Shown piece after piece: positions 15,345 through 23,132 of a DNA stretch of 64,000 nt. Both the position numbers and the translations under genes were made by a program. Under the pieces are notes generated by a model that saw only the letters and a list, made by a program, of their open reading frames with translations, had not been told where the DNA came from and made no database searches. The stretch is from Parvibaculum sp. Lineage in GTDB: Bacteria; Pseudomonadota; Alphaproteobacteria; Parvibaculales; Parvibaculaceae. The stretch is taken from positions 173,451 through 237,450 of the forward strand of contig JARLIS010000004.1 in assembly GCA_031291615.1 (NCBI GenBank), given 5' to 3'. Within the stretch, counting starts at the first letter, position 1, and each line of letters opens with the position of its first letter.

Positions 15345-16682
15345 CTAGCCCCGAGGCAGCGCCTCGACGAAGACGATCGGTTCGCCGCCGGCCGCGCCGA
15401 GGATTTCGTCTTCCCACATCACGCGGCGGCCGCGGATGATGGTGCCGATGGGCCAGCCCTGAACCTCGACGCCGTTGAAGGGCGTCCAGCCGCAGCGGCT
15501 GGCGATCCATTTGTCGGTGATGGTGCGGCGCGCATTCATGTCCACCACGGTGAGGTCGGCGTCGTAGCCGACCGCGATGCGGCCCTTGCGCGCCATGCCG
15601 AAAATGCGCTGCGGGCCCGCCGAGGTGAGATCGACGAAGCGCTGAAGCGTCAGACGTCCCGCATTCACATGGTCGAGCATGATCGGCACCAGCGTCTGCA
15701 CACCCGGCATGCCCGACGGCGTGTCCGGATAGGTCTTGTCCTTTTCGGCGCGGGTGTGGGGCGCATGGTCGGAACCGAGCACGTCGATGACGCCGCCGGC
15801 GATTCCCTTCCAGATGCCGTCACGATGTTCGGCGGAACGGATCGGCGGGTTCATCTGCGCATAGGTGCCGAGGCGCTCATAGCATTCGGGCGCGGCGAGC
15901 GTCAGATGCTGGGGCGTCGTTTCGGCGGTGGCGACGTCCTTGGCGGCGGCGAGCAGCGGAATTTCGTCCGCCGTCGAAATGTGGAGCACATGGATGCGCT
16001 TGCCCGTCTCGCGGGCGAGGCGCAGGAGGCGCGTGGTGCAGAGGACGGCGGCTTCGGCATCGCGCCAGGTCGGATGCGTCTCGACATGGCCCTGAAGCGC
16101 CAGCGCCTTGCGCTCGCGGAGGCGGAACTCGTCCTCGGAATGGAAGGCGGCGCGGCGGCGGATCGAATTCAGCACGCGGCGCACATCGTCGTCGCTCGCG
16201 ACCAGCAGCGTGCCGGTGGAAGAGCCCATGAAGACCTTGATCCCGCAGCAGCCGGGCTGGCGCTCGATCTCGGGCAGAAGGTCGACATTTTCGGTGGTTG
16301 CGCCGCCGTAAAAGGCGAAGTCGCATTGCATGCGGTGATGCGCGCGGCGAACCTTGTCGGCGACGGCGTCGGGCGTCGTCGTCGGCGGGTTGGTGTTCGG
16401 CATTTCGAAGACGGAGGTGACGCCGCCGAGTACGGCAGCGCGGCCGCCCGTCTCGAAGTCTTCCTTATGCTCGTTGCCGGGCTCGCGCATGTGCGTCTGG
16501 CTGTCGACGACGCCGGGCAGGATGTGGAGGCCGGTCGCGTCGATGGTTTCGGCGGCGACGGCGCCGTGCAGATCGCCGATGGCGGCGATGCGGCCGTCGC
16601 GGATGCCGAGGTTCGCGCGGCCGATGCCGTCCTGATTGACCACGGTGCCGTTGTGCAGGATGAGGTCGAAGCTCGGGGTCAC
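15345..16682 (-). CDS. Dihydroorotase-like amidohydrolase (PyrC type I)
   Basis: A 445-residue cyclic-amidohydrolase-fold metalloenzyme. The carboxylated-lysine segment GIKVFMGSSTG, the ligand histidines in VETHPT and VLHIST, and the catalytic Asp in VLGSDHAPH are present. The first metal motif reads D60-S-Q62-T-H64-MREPG, so the usual HxH is QxH. It is close to type I dihydroorotases (pyrimidine synthesis) but could be a related hydantoinase-like enzyme or the regulatory partner type. The GTG start at 16682 overlaps the stop of the GT9 gene (GTGA), indicating translational coupling. pyrB is not adjacent. Confidence 0.82.
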   Translation of the reverse strand: MTPSFDLILHNGTVVNQDGIGRANLGIRDGRIAAIGDLHGAVAAETIDATGLHILPGVVDSQTHMREPGNEHKEDFETGGRAAVLGGVTSVFEMPNTNPPTTTPDAVADKVRRAHHRMQCDFAFYGGATTENVDLLPEIERQPGCCGIKVFMGSSTGTLLVASDDDVRRVLNSIRRRAAFHSEDEFRLRERKALALQGHVETHPTWRDAEAAVLCTTRLLRLARETGKRIHVLHISTADEIPLLAAAKDVATAETTPQHLTLAAPECYERLGTYAQMNPPIRSAEHRDGIWKGIAGGVIDVLGSDHAPHTRAEKDKTYPDTPSGMPGVQTLVPIMLDHVNAGRLTLQRFVDLTSAGPQRIFGMARKGRIAVGYDADLTVVDMNARRTITDKWIASRCGWTPFNGVEVQGWPIGTIIRGRRVMWEDEILGAAGGEPIVFVEALPRG

Positions 16683-17644
16683 GCCAGTGCCTTTTCGTTT
16701 TCGGGTTGAGTGCGGGCAAGCAGCGCCACTGCTGCTTCATAAACCATATCGACGGTCAAATCCTGCATCGCGTTCGGCCCGTGAAAGCCCGCGCCTTCGG
16801 CCGCGAGGATTTCCTCGCGCGAACGGGGACCGCGGACCTGCGCCGTTTTCGCGCCCCAGGGGTCGTAGCGGCCGTCCGGCGTCGGGCCGAAAAGGCCGAG
16901 GGTCGGCGCGCCCGCCGCGGCGGCGAGATGCATGAGGCCGCTGTCATTGCCTATATAAAGTCTCACACGCTCGAAACAGGCGGCAACGAGCGTCAGATCC
17001 TCGCCGACGAGTTCGATGCGGCGCGCGTCGGGCACCACCTCGATGATCGGGCGGGCCAGCTCGCGTTCGCCGGGGGCGAGCGCGATCAGCACATGGGCGC
17101 CCGCCAGCGGACCGCCGGGGCCCGTCAGGCGCTTGACGATTTCGGCATGGCGCTCGACCGGCCACATCTTGCGCGGCCAGGCGGCGGAGGGCCCGAGCGC
17201 GAGGACGGTGCGGTCGTCGGGGATCAGCTCCTTCGCGCGGGCGCGGGCGGCCTCCCCCGGCCAGACGCGGGGCCAGGGCGCGGGCTCGAAGCCGGCGACG
17301 CTTGCATTGTGAATAACCCGGTGGAGCGTGTGGTTGGCGCGCAGCACATGGCGCTTCTTCGTCCAGAGAAGCCAGGCGGTCGCCGAGCCGCGCAGATCGA
17401 CCACCGCCTCGAAGCGGCGGAACATGGTCTGGCCGAGAAGTTTCCGCCAATGACCGGCCCTGGGCTCCTTGCGCATCACGATGATGCGCTCGACGCCCGG
17501 CGCGTGGCGGAATATGGGTTCGGCCAGGGGGCCGCAGGCGATCCAGAAGCGGGCGCCGGGATAGCGCTCCATCAGGCCGGCCAGCAGCCCCGTCGAAAGG
17601 ACGGCGTCGCCGATCCGGTTGGCCGTGATGAAAAGGATGCGCAT
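16679..17644 (-). CDS. Glycosyltransferase family 9 (heptosyltransferase-like)
   Basis: A 321-residue ADP-heptose:LPS heptosyltransferase-like GT-B enzyme. The N-terminus MRILFITANRIGDAVLSTGLL and the C-terminal donor-site segment YIGNDSGLMHLAAAAGAPTLGLFGP (about 245-269) are the GT9 hallmarks. It presumably adds a sugar to lipopolysaccharide core or another envelope glycan at the inner membrane face. The start at 17644 is set by the conserved N-terminus; the longer reading frame upstream overlaps the ygfZ promoter. Its stop overlaps the GTG start of the amidohydrolase gene by four bases, which ties expression of these two unrelated functions. Confidence 0.85.
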   Translation of the reverse strand: MRILFITANRIGDAVLSTGLLAGLMERYPGARFWIACGPLAEPIFRHAPGVERIIVMRKEPRAGHWRKLLGQTMFRRFEAVVDLRGSATAWLLWTKKRHVLRANHTLHRVIHNASVAGFEPAPWPRVWPGEAARARAKELIPDDRTVLALGPSAAWPRKMWPVERHAEIVKRLTGPGGPLAGAHVLIALAPGERELARPIIEVVPDARRIELVGEDLTLVAACFERVRLYIGNDSGLMHLAAAAGAPTLGLFGPTPDGRYDPWGAKTAQVRGPRSREEILAAEGAGFHGPNAMQDLTVDMVYEAAVALLARTQPENEKALA

Positions 17645-17837
17645 TCCGGCCGGAGACCCCGCTTGCGGCGGATGGGAAAAGGGTGCGGAGTATAGAAGTG
17701 CAATCCGCGACCGCCAAGGTGGCCAGATCCGAGGAAATCGGCTTGCATGGGGAGAAGCGCTTTCCCAAATCAGCCGGGCTGCTGATACGATCCCGATGAA
17801 CGGGATGCCGGAGCTTGATCCAGATGAGAGATGGCGA

Positions 17838-18710
17838 ATGGGCGAACTGAAGGCCGCGGTCCTGCCCGACCGGGGGGTCTTGCGCATCGGCGGGCCGGAA
17901 GCGCGCCCCTTTCTGCAAAACCTCGTCACCAACAATGTCGATCTGGCGGATGGAAGGCAGGCCGTCTATGCGGGCCTGCTGACGCCGCAGGGAAAATTCC
18001 TGTTCGATTTCATCGTGGCGGCGGATGGCGACGGGCTGCTGCTCGATTGCGACCGCGCGCGGGCGGCCGACCTCGTCAAGCGGCTCAATTTCTACAAGCT
18101 CCGGGCGCAGGTGACGATCGAGGATGTGAGCGCAACGCGAAAGGTCGCCGCAATCTGGGGCGGCGATGTGAAAGCGGCAGGCGCTTTCGCCGATCCGCGC
18201 CTCGCCGCACTCGGCCATCGTCTCATCGCGGAAAATTCTGAAGCGGCGCTGAAAGCCGCGGGCGCTGCGCCTGCAACGCCCGCCGACTACCACCGCCACC
18301 GCATCGCGCTCGGCGTCGGCGACGCGGCGCATGATTTCGAGCCGGACCGGACATTTCCGCTCGAAGTCAATTTCGACGAGATGAACGGCGTCGATTTCCA
18401 GAAAGGCTGCTTCATCGGGCAGGAAGTCACCTCACGCACCAAGCGGCGCGGCTCGGTGCGCAAGCGGCTGTTGCCCTGCATCGTCGAGGGCGACCTGCCG
18501 AAGCCGCACACGCCCGTCCGCGCGGCGGCGCGGGAAGTCGGCACCGTCTTTTCGGGCGATGCGGAAAGCGGGCGTGTGATGGCGCTGCTGAGGCTCGATC
18601 TCATCCATGGGGCGACGCTTGAGGCGGGCAATTCGGGCCTGACGCCGGAGAAGCCCGTCTGGGCGACATTCGAGATCGACGGCGCCGCCGATGGAGACGA
18701 GGATGCCTGA
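17838..18710 (+). CDS. ygfZ: Folate-binding YgfZ/GcvT-like protein
   Basis: A 290-residue protein of the YgfZ family, which uses tetrahydrofolate to help maintain some Fe-S enzymes. The signature KGCFIGQEVTSRTKRRG lies at about residues 193-209; the N-terminal part matches the GcvT fold (ARPFLQNLVTNNV). Start choice is ambiguous: ATG 17838 follows GAGAG, while ATGs at 17796 and 17805 have no ribosome site. The last codons overlap the Tag start by eight bases, so DNA repair enzyme and Fe-S maintenance protein are co-translated. Confidence 0.85.
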   Translation: MGELKAAVLPDRGVLRIGGPEARPFLQNLVTNNVDLADGRQAVYAGLLTPQGKFLFDFIVAADGDGLLLDCDRARAADLVKRLNFYKLRAQVTIEDVSATRKVAAIWGGDVKAAGAFADPRLAALGHRLIAENSEAALKAAGAAPATPADYHRHRIALGVGDAAHDFEPDRTFPLEVNFDEMNGVDFQKGCFIGQEVTSRTKRRGSVRKRLLPCIVEGDLPKPHTPVRAAAREVGTVFSGDAESGRVMALLRLDLIHGATLEAGNSGLTPEKPVWATFEIDGAADGDEDA

Positions 18711-19329
18711 GAAAAAGACGGCTGGCGCCGCCAAGGAAGCGTCGGGCGGCGCCTGCCCCTGGCCGGGCGAAGACCCTTTCTATCGCGCCTATCACGACGA
18801 GGAATGGGGCGTGCCGGAATTCGACGACCGGGCGCTTTTCGAAAAGCTCGTGCTCGACGGTTTTCAGGCCGGGCTCTCATGGATCACGATCCTGCGGAAA
18901 CGGGAGAATTTCCGCGAGGCCTTCGACGGCTTCGATCCCGAACGCATCGCGCGCTACAAGTCGGCGAAGATCGAGAAACTTTTATTGAATGAAGGGATCA
19001 TTCGCCATCGCGGGAAAATCGAGGCGACGGTGACGAATGCGCGCGCCTGGCTCGACATCATGGACCAGAATGGAGGCTTCTCCGGCTTCATCTGGAGTTT
19101 CGTCGACGGCGCGCCGCAGCAGAACGCCTGGACACGCATCAAATCCGTTCCGGCGGAAACGGAGATGAGTCAGAAGCTCTCAAAAGCGCTGAAAACAAAG
19201 GGTTTTCGCTTTTGCGGCCCGACGATCGTCTATGCGTTTGCGCAAGCGGTCGGAATGGTCAATGATCACCTCGTGACGTGTCCGCGACATGAAGAGTGCG
19301 CGCGTTTAGGACTTTCGAAACGCAGCTGA
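18703..19329 (+). CDS. tag: DNA-3-methyladenine glycosylase I
   Basis: A 208-residue base-excision enzyme that removes 3-methyladenine. Family landmarks are CPWPGEDPFYRAYHDEEWGVP near the start, LFEKLVLDGFQAGLSWITIL with the catalytic-pocket Glu, and the C-terminal zinc-type residues in HLVTCPRHEEC; the helix-hairpin region RFCGPTIVYAFAQAVGMVNDH is intact. The ATG at 18703 is chosen because GGAG precedes it at ideal distance; an ATG four codons earlier lacks this. It overlaps the end of ygfZ by eight bases. Confidence 0.93.
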   Translation: MPEKKTAGAAKEASGGACPWPGEDPFYRAYHDEEWGVPEFDDRALFEKLVLDGFQAGLSWITILRKRENFREAFDGFDPERIARYKSAKIEKLLLNEGIIRHRGKIEATVTNARAWLDIMDQNGGFSGFIWSFVDGAPQQNAWTRIKSVPAETEMSQKLSKALKTKGFRFCGPTIVYAFAQAVGMVNDHLVTCPRHEECARLGLSKRS

Positions 19330-19435
19330 TCGAAGTTTCTTTTCGTCGTCGCATGCTTTCGCCACAATAAGGTCGCGAGCAGGCCAAGGTGCGGCGGCAT
19401 TGTCGGCCCTGTTCAGAACAGCAAGGGAGACAACA

Positions 19436-20005
19436 ATGTTCAAACGTCCGAAGGACACATCCGAGTCCGGTTCGGCGCAGGAGGAGACGCTGCCGCTGTC
19501 GTCGCCCGGCTCGCGCATCATCGAGAAGACCGCACAGACGGAAAGCGAAACGCCCGCAAACCGCGTGGTTACCCCCTCATACGAAGCAAGGAAGCCAGCC
19601 GTGCGCACGCTTCAGACAACTCATTCCTCTTCCGCTCCCGGCATCACGCCGGCAAATCTCCATGTCGGCCGCGGGCTGAAGCTCGAAGGCAAGATTCAAT
19701 CCTGCGACAGTCTCGTCATCGAAGGCGACGTGCAGGCGACGATCGAGAGCGGCACCCTCACCATAACCGAAACCGGCGAAGTGCGCGGCGAGGCCACCGT
19801 CGATCAGGCCGAGATCAATGGCAAGTTCGACGGCACGCTGACCGTCAAGAAGTGCCTCACGATCAATTCGACCGGCCGGATCACCGGCACGATCCGCTAC
19901 GGCGAATTGAAGGTCGAACAGGGCGGCAAGATCAGCGGCCAGGTGGAATCCTCCGAAGCGACCGGCTCCGCCGCGCGGCCCGCATCTGCCGCAGCGTCGG
20001 CCTGA
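19436..20005 (+). CDS. Bactofilin family cytoskeletal protein
   Basis: A 189-residue polymer-forming cytoskeletal protein. After a long low-complexity N-terminal tail (about 70 residues rich in S, T, E), the beta-helical bactofilin domain runs from about residue 75 to 170, with repeated rungs such as LKLEGKIQSCDSLVIEGDVQA and INGKFDGTLTVKKCLTINSTG. A short disordered C-terminus ends in Ala/Ser. Bactofilins form filaments that localise cell-wall enzymes or stalk and division proteins. Unlike many homologues it has no M23 peptidase gene beside it. GGGAG precedes the ATG. Confidence 0.9.
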   Translation: MFKRPKDTSESGSAQEETLPLSSPGSRIIEKTAQTESETPANRVVTPSYEARKPAVRTLQTTHSSSAPGITPANLHVGRGLKLEGKIQSCDSLVIEGDVQATIESGTLTITETGEVRGEATVDQAEINGKFDGTLTVKKCLTINSTGRITGTIRYGELKVEQGGKISGQVESSEATGSAARPASAAASA

Positions 20006-20276
20006 CAATCGGCCCCATGACGTCAAGGCCTGCGCGCGCGGCCCCGAAGCCATCGGGTTGCGCGGGCAGGCCGATGGCCTGAATTTCCGCCCTCCAAGCC
20101 ACGCCTTCCGCCAATTGCCGCGTTCCGCCCTGCCTTAAGGATAGGCAGAGGTGGAATCCCGCGCGCCGGTGCTTTAGCCTAGGGGGAACAAAAAACAGGC
20201 GGGGCGGCGGATTCGCGGCGGCAGGACGGGCTTTCGGCCCGCTCGCCCGGAACGCCGGGAACTTTCAGGTGAGAAA

Positions 20277-21401
20277 TTGACTAAAGTCGTCATCAGCGGG
20301 ACCGGCGTCTTCACGCCGTCCAATTCCATCAGCAATGCGGAACTTGTCGAGGCCTTCAACACCTATGTGCGGCAATTCAATGCCGAGCATGCGGGCGCCA
20401 TCGCCCGGGGCGAAGTGGAAGCCTTGCAGGAGTCCAGCGCGGAATTCATCCAGAAGGCCTCGGGCATCGAGTCGCGCTATGTGATGAACAAGGAAGGCAT
20501 TCTCGATCCGGAGATAATGGCGCCGCGTCTGCGCGCGCGCTCGAACGACGAGCCGTCGATCCTCGCCGAAATGGCGGTCGACGCCGCGAAGAAGGCGCTG
20601 AAGCGCGCGAACAAGACACCCGCCGATATCGACGCCGTACTCGTCGCCTGCTCGAACCTCGAACGCCCCTACCCCGCCATTGCGGTCGAAGTGCAGGACC
20701 TGCTCGGCATCGAGGGCTTCGGCTTCGACATGAACGTCGCCTGTTCGTCGGCAACCTTCGGCATCCAGACCGCCTATGACATGCTGCGTTCGGGCTCGGT
20801 GCGCGCGGTGCTGATCGTCGATCCGGAAATCTGCACCGGCCATCTCAATTTCCGCGACCGTGACAGCCATTTCATTTTCGGCGACGTCTGCACCGCCATC
20901 GTCGTCGAGCGCGAGGAGACCTGCACGGCGCAAGGCGCCTGGGAAATTCTCGGCACGCGGCTCATCACCAAATTCTCGAACAACATCCGCAACAATTTCG
21001 GCTTCCTCAACCGCACGGCGCCCGAAGGCATCGGCGCGAAGGACAAGCTCTTCGTGCAGGAAGGCCGCAAGGTCTTCAAGGAAGTGGTGCCTATGGTCTC
21101 CAAGCTCATCCTCGAGCATATGGCGGATGCCGGGCTCGACCCGAAGGACCTGAAGCGCATGTGGCTGCATCAGGCCAACAAGGGCATGAACGACATGATC
21201 GGCAAGAAGGTGCTGGGGCGCGATCCCCTGCCCGGCGAGCAGCCGAACATCCTCAACGAATATGCCAATACAAGCTCTGCCGGTTCGATCATCGCCTTCA
21301 GCCAGAACAGCGAGGACCTGAAGCCCGGCGATCTCGGCCTCATTTGCAGCTTCGGCGCGGGCTACTCGGCGGGCAATGTGCTGGTGCGCAAACGCGCCTG
21401 A
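20277..21401 (+). CDS. Beta-ketoacyl-ACP synthase III-like protein
   Basis: A 374-residue thiolase-fold condensing enzyme of the FabH-like group. The catalytic Cys is at about residue 156 in NVACSSATFG; His in LHQANKGM and Asn in NEYANTSSAGS complete the Cys-His-Asn triad. It is longer than E. coli FabH (317) and carries the N-terminal insertion SNAELVEAFNTYVRQFNAEHAGAI seen in the Pseudomonas PA3286-like group, which primes fatty acid synthesis from medium-chain acyl-CoA. TTG at 20277 follows AGGTGAG. It converges on the Usp/Lon operon. The acyl substrate is an inference from similarity. Confidence 0.83.
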   Translation: MTKVVISGTGVFTPSNSISNAELVEAFNTYVRQFNAEHAGAIARGEVEALQESSAEFIQKASGIESRYVMNKEGILDPEIMAPRLRARSNDEPSILAEMAVDAAKKALKRANKTPADIDAVLVACSNLERPYPAIAVEVQDLLGIEGFGFDMNVACSSATFGIQTAYDMLRSGSVRAVLIVDPEICTGHLNFRDRDSHFIFGDVCTAIVVEREETCTAQGAWEILGTRLITKFSNNIRNNFGFLNRTAPEGIGAKDKLFVQEGRKVFKEVVPMVSKLILEHMADAGLDPKDLKRMWLHQANKGMNDMIGKKVLGRDPLPGEQPNILNEYANTSSAGSIIAFSQNSEDLKPGDLGLICSFGAGYSAGNVLVRKRA

Positions 21402-21407
21402 GGGCGC

Positions 21408-22268
21408 TCAATGCGCCATCAGAACCGGGATCGTCGCGTGGGAGCGGATGTGCTGCGTCGCGCCGCCGACGATGAATTCGCGCAAGCGCGAATGGCCGTA
21501 ACCGCCGACGACCAATAGATCGGCGCCGAGCTTTTCGGCTTCTTCGAGCAGCACGCTGCCTATGGGCCGGTTCTGTGCGTCGATCAGATGCTCCTCGGCG
21601 GTGATGCCGTGGAGCGCCAGATAATCGGCGAGCATGTTGGAGGGGCCGGGGTCGAGCGCCTTCTTGCCGATGGACAGGATGACCACCCGCTTCGCCTTGC
21701 CGAGAAAGGGGATCGCCGCCGTCGCCGCATGGGCCGCGACGGGGCTGTCGTCCCAGCCTATGGCGACGACGCCGCCGATATTGATGGCGCAGGCCTTGGG
21801 CGCAATCAGCACCGGACGGCCCGCACTCATCATCGCGGCTTCGAGCGTGCTGCCGCCCGCGATGCCGACATTGCCTTCGCCGAAGACGACGATGTCCGAA
21901 AGGCGGCTATGCGCGGCGACGATATCGTCGCGATGGCCGGTGACGTCGATAAATCGCGCCGAGGGAAGCATCGCCGCGCCGCTGTCTTTCGCCAGCGAGA
22001 TATTCGCCTTGGCGGCGGCATCGGCAAACATGGTGCGGGCGCGCGACGAGGCGGCGTCCGAGCTTTCCTTGGCAGCGCGCAGCAGATCCTCGATCACCTG
22101 GCCCGAAACGCCGTCGCCGAGATAGGGCAGCGCCTCCGTCGGATCGGGCCGGACGAAAAGCCCGACGACCTGCGCGCCGAAGTTCCGCGCCACCGTCAAT
22201 GCGGTTCCGAGCACGGCGGCCTCGCCGGCGTTGCCGGAAAGGGGAACGAGAATCTTGCGCACCGGCAT
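21408..22268 (-). CDS. Universal stress protein with tandem Usp domains
   Basis: A 286-residue cytosolic protein with two UspA-like halves. The first begins VRKILVPLSGNAGEAAVLGTAL; the second begins VVAIGWDDSPVAAHAATAAI at about residue 165 and ends with GGYGHSRLREFIVGGATQHIRSHATIPVLMAH, where the G-x2-G-x9-G-S/T-type ATP loop is recognisable. Tandem Usp proteins often respond to starvation or anoxia. It is the last gene of a three-gene run with a second Usp-like protein (11 bases upstream) and a LonB-like protease. Confidence 0.88.
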   Translation of the reverse strand: MPVRKILVPLSGNAGEAAVLGTALTVARNFGAQVVGLFVRPDPTEALPYLGDGVSGQVIEDLLRAAKESSDAASSRARTMFADAAAKANISLAKDSGAAMLPSARFIDVTGHRDDIVAAHSRLSDIVVFGEGNVGIAGGSTLEAAMMSAGRPVLIAPKACAINIGGVVAIGWDDSPVAAHAATAAIPFLGKAKRVVILSIGKKALDPGPSNMLADYLALHGITAEEHLIDAQNRPIGSVLLEEAEKLGADLLVVGGYGHSRLREFIVGGATQHIRSHATIPVLMAH

Positions 22269-22279
22269 TATGTCTCTCC

Positions 22280-23128
22280 CTATGATTTTGGCGATAACGG
22301 CGCGCGTTCGCCGCCGAGAAGAAGTACGGGGCAGCCGGCGGCCGCCGAGAGGAGCGCCGCATCGTCGTCGCCGCCGAGCCAGTCGGCATTGACGACCAGA
22401 AGGCCCGCGCCGATGCGCCGCGCGGCGGCGGCGACGTCGGCCACATCATGGCCGCGCGCCAGTATGCGCCGGAAGGGCGTGGCGGAACGGCGCGCCAGCG
22501 TTTCGGCGAAAGCGGCGCAGGCTTCGCCGCCGCTCGACCCGTCGTCGATCGCGGTCAGTGGCCGGGCCGATCCACCCGCCGCCGAGGGGAATGCGCCGCC
22601 GAGGCCGACGCCGCGGGCGACGAGAAGAACGTCGGCGCGGGCGTCGCGCGTCGCGGCGCGGGCCGTGCGCCCGACCTCGCGCGCGGTTGCGTGGGGCGAG
22701 CGAAGGACGACGGTGTCTTCCGCATTGGCGGCAGCGGCCAGCGCCGCAAGCGGGCGGCCGCGCAAGACCGCGAAGCTGCAATCGACATGAGCATCGGCGG
22801 CGGCGCGCAGCAGAATGCGCCGCGCGGAATCGGCCTGCGCCTGCATCGCCCGCAGCATGCGATCCGGATTGAGGCCGCGCACATCGCCCGAAAGGGAGAT
22901 TTCGCGCGCAAAAGGAAGCGCCGAAAGCGAGAGCAGGTTTTCGTCCTCGACGAAAATGCCGCGCAGCCGCGCATCGACGGATGCGGCGAGCCGGGCGGCA
23001 AGCGTCAGCGCCTCGCGGGCGATGAAATGCGTGTCGAGGCCGATCACGATGCGCGGCGCAGGCCGCGACGAAGAGCTTTCGTCGCCATCGTCGCCGCCGG
23101 TGGGGGAAGCCGGCTTCACCGCCATCAT
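22280..23128 (-). CDS. Usp-like protein of unknown function
   Basis: A 282-residue soluble protein. After a short charged leader it has APRIVIGLDTHFIAREALTLAARLAASVDARLRGIFVEDENLL, which matches the first strand-helix of a Usp domain, but the C-terminal half lacks an obvious ATP loop and is alanine-rich. I regard it as a divergent Usp-fold protein and cannot assign a role. The start at 23128 (MMAV) is preferred because GAGGTGAGG lies just upstream, four bases after the stop of the Lon-like gene, so these two are translationally coupled. Longer reading frames into the protease gene are rejected. Confidence 0.7.
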   Translation of the reverse strand: MMAVKPASPTGGDDGDESSSSRPAPRIVIGLDTHFIAREALTLAARLAASVDARLRGIFVEDENLLSLSALPFAREISLSGDVRGLNPDRMLRAMQAQADSARRILLRAAADAHVDCSFAVLRGRPLAALAAAANAEDTVVLRSPHATAREVGRTARAATRDARADVLLVARGVGLGGAFPSAAGGSARPLTAIDDGSSGGEACAAFAETLARRSATPFRRILARGHDVADVAAAARRIGAGLLVVNADWLGGDDDAALLSAAAGCPVLLLGGERAPLSPKS

Positions 23129-23132
23129 GGCC

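Noticed and set aside
20006..20276. Small RNA or tRNA between bactofilin and the FabH-like gene
   Set aside because: Contains a CTGCCT-N7-AGGCAG inverted repeat and a GGGC/GCCC hairpin but no cloverleaf or terminator-promoter pair; probably just the promoter region.
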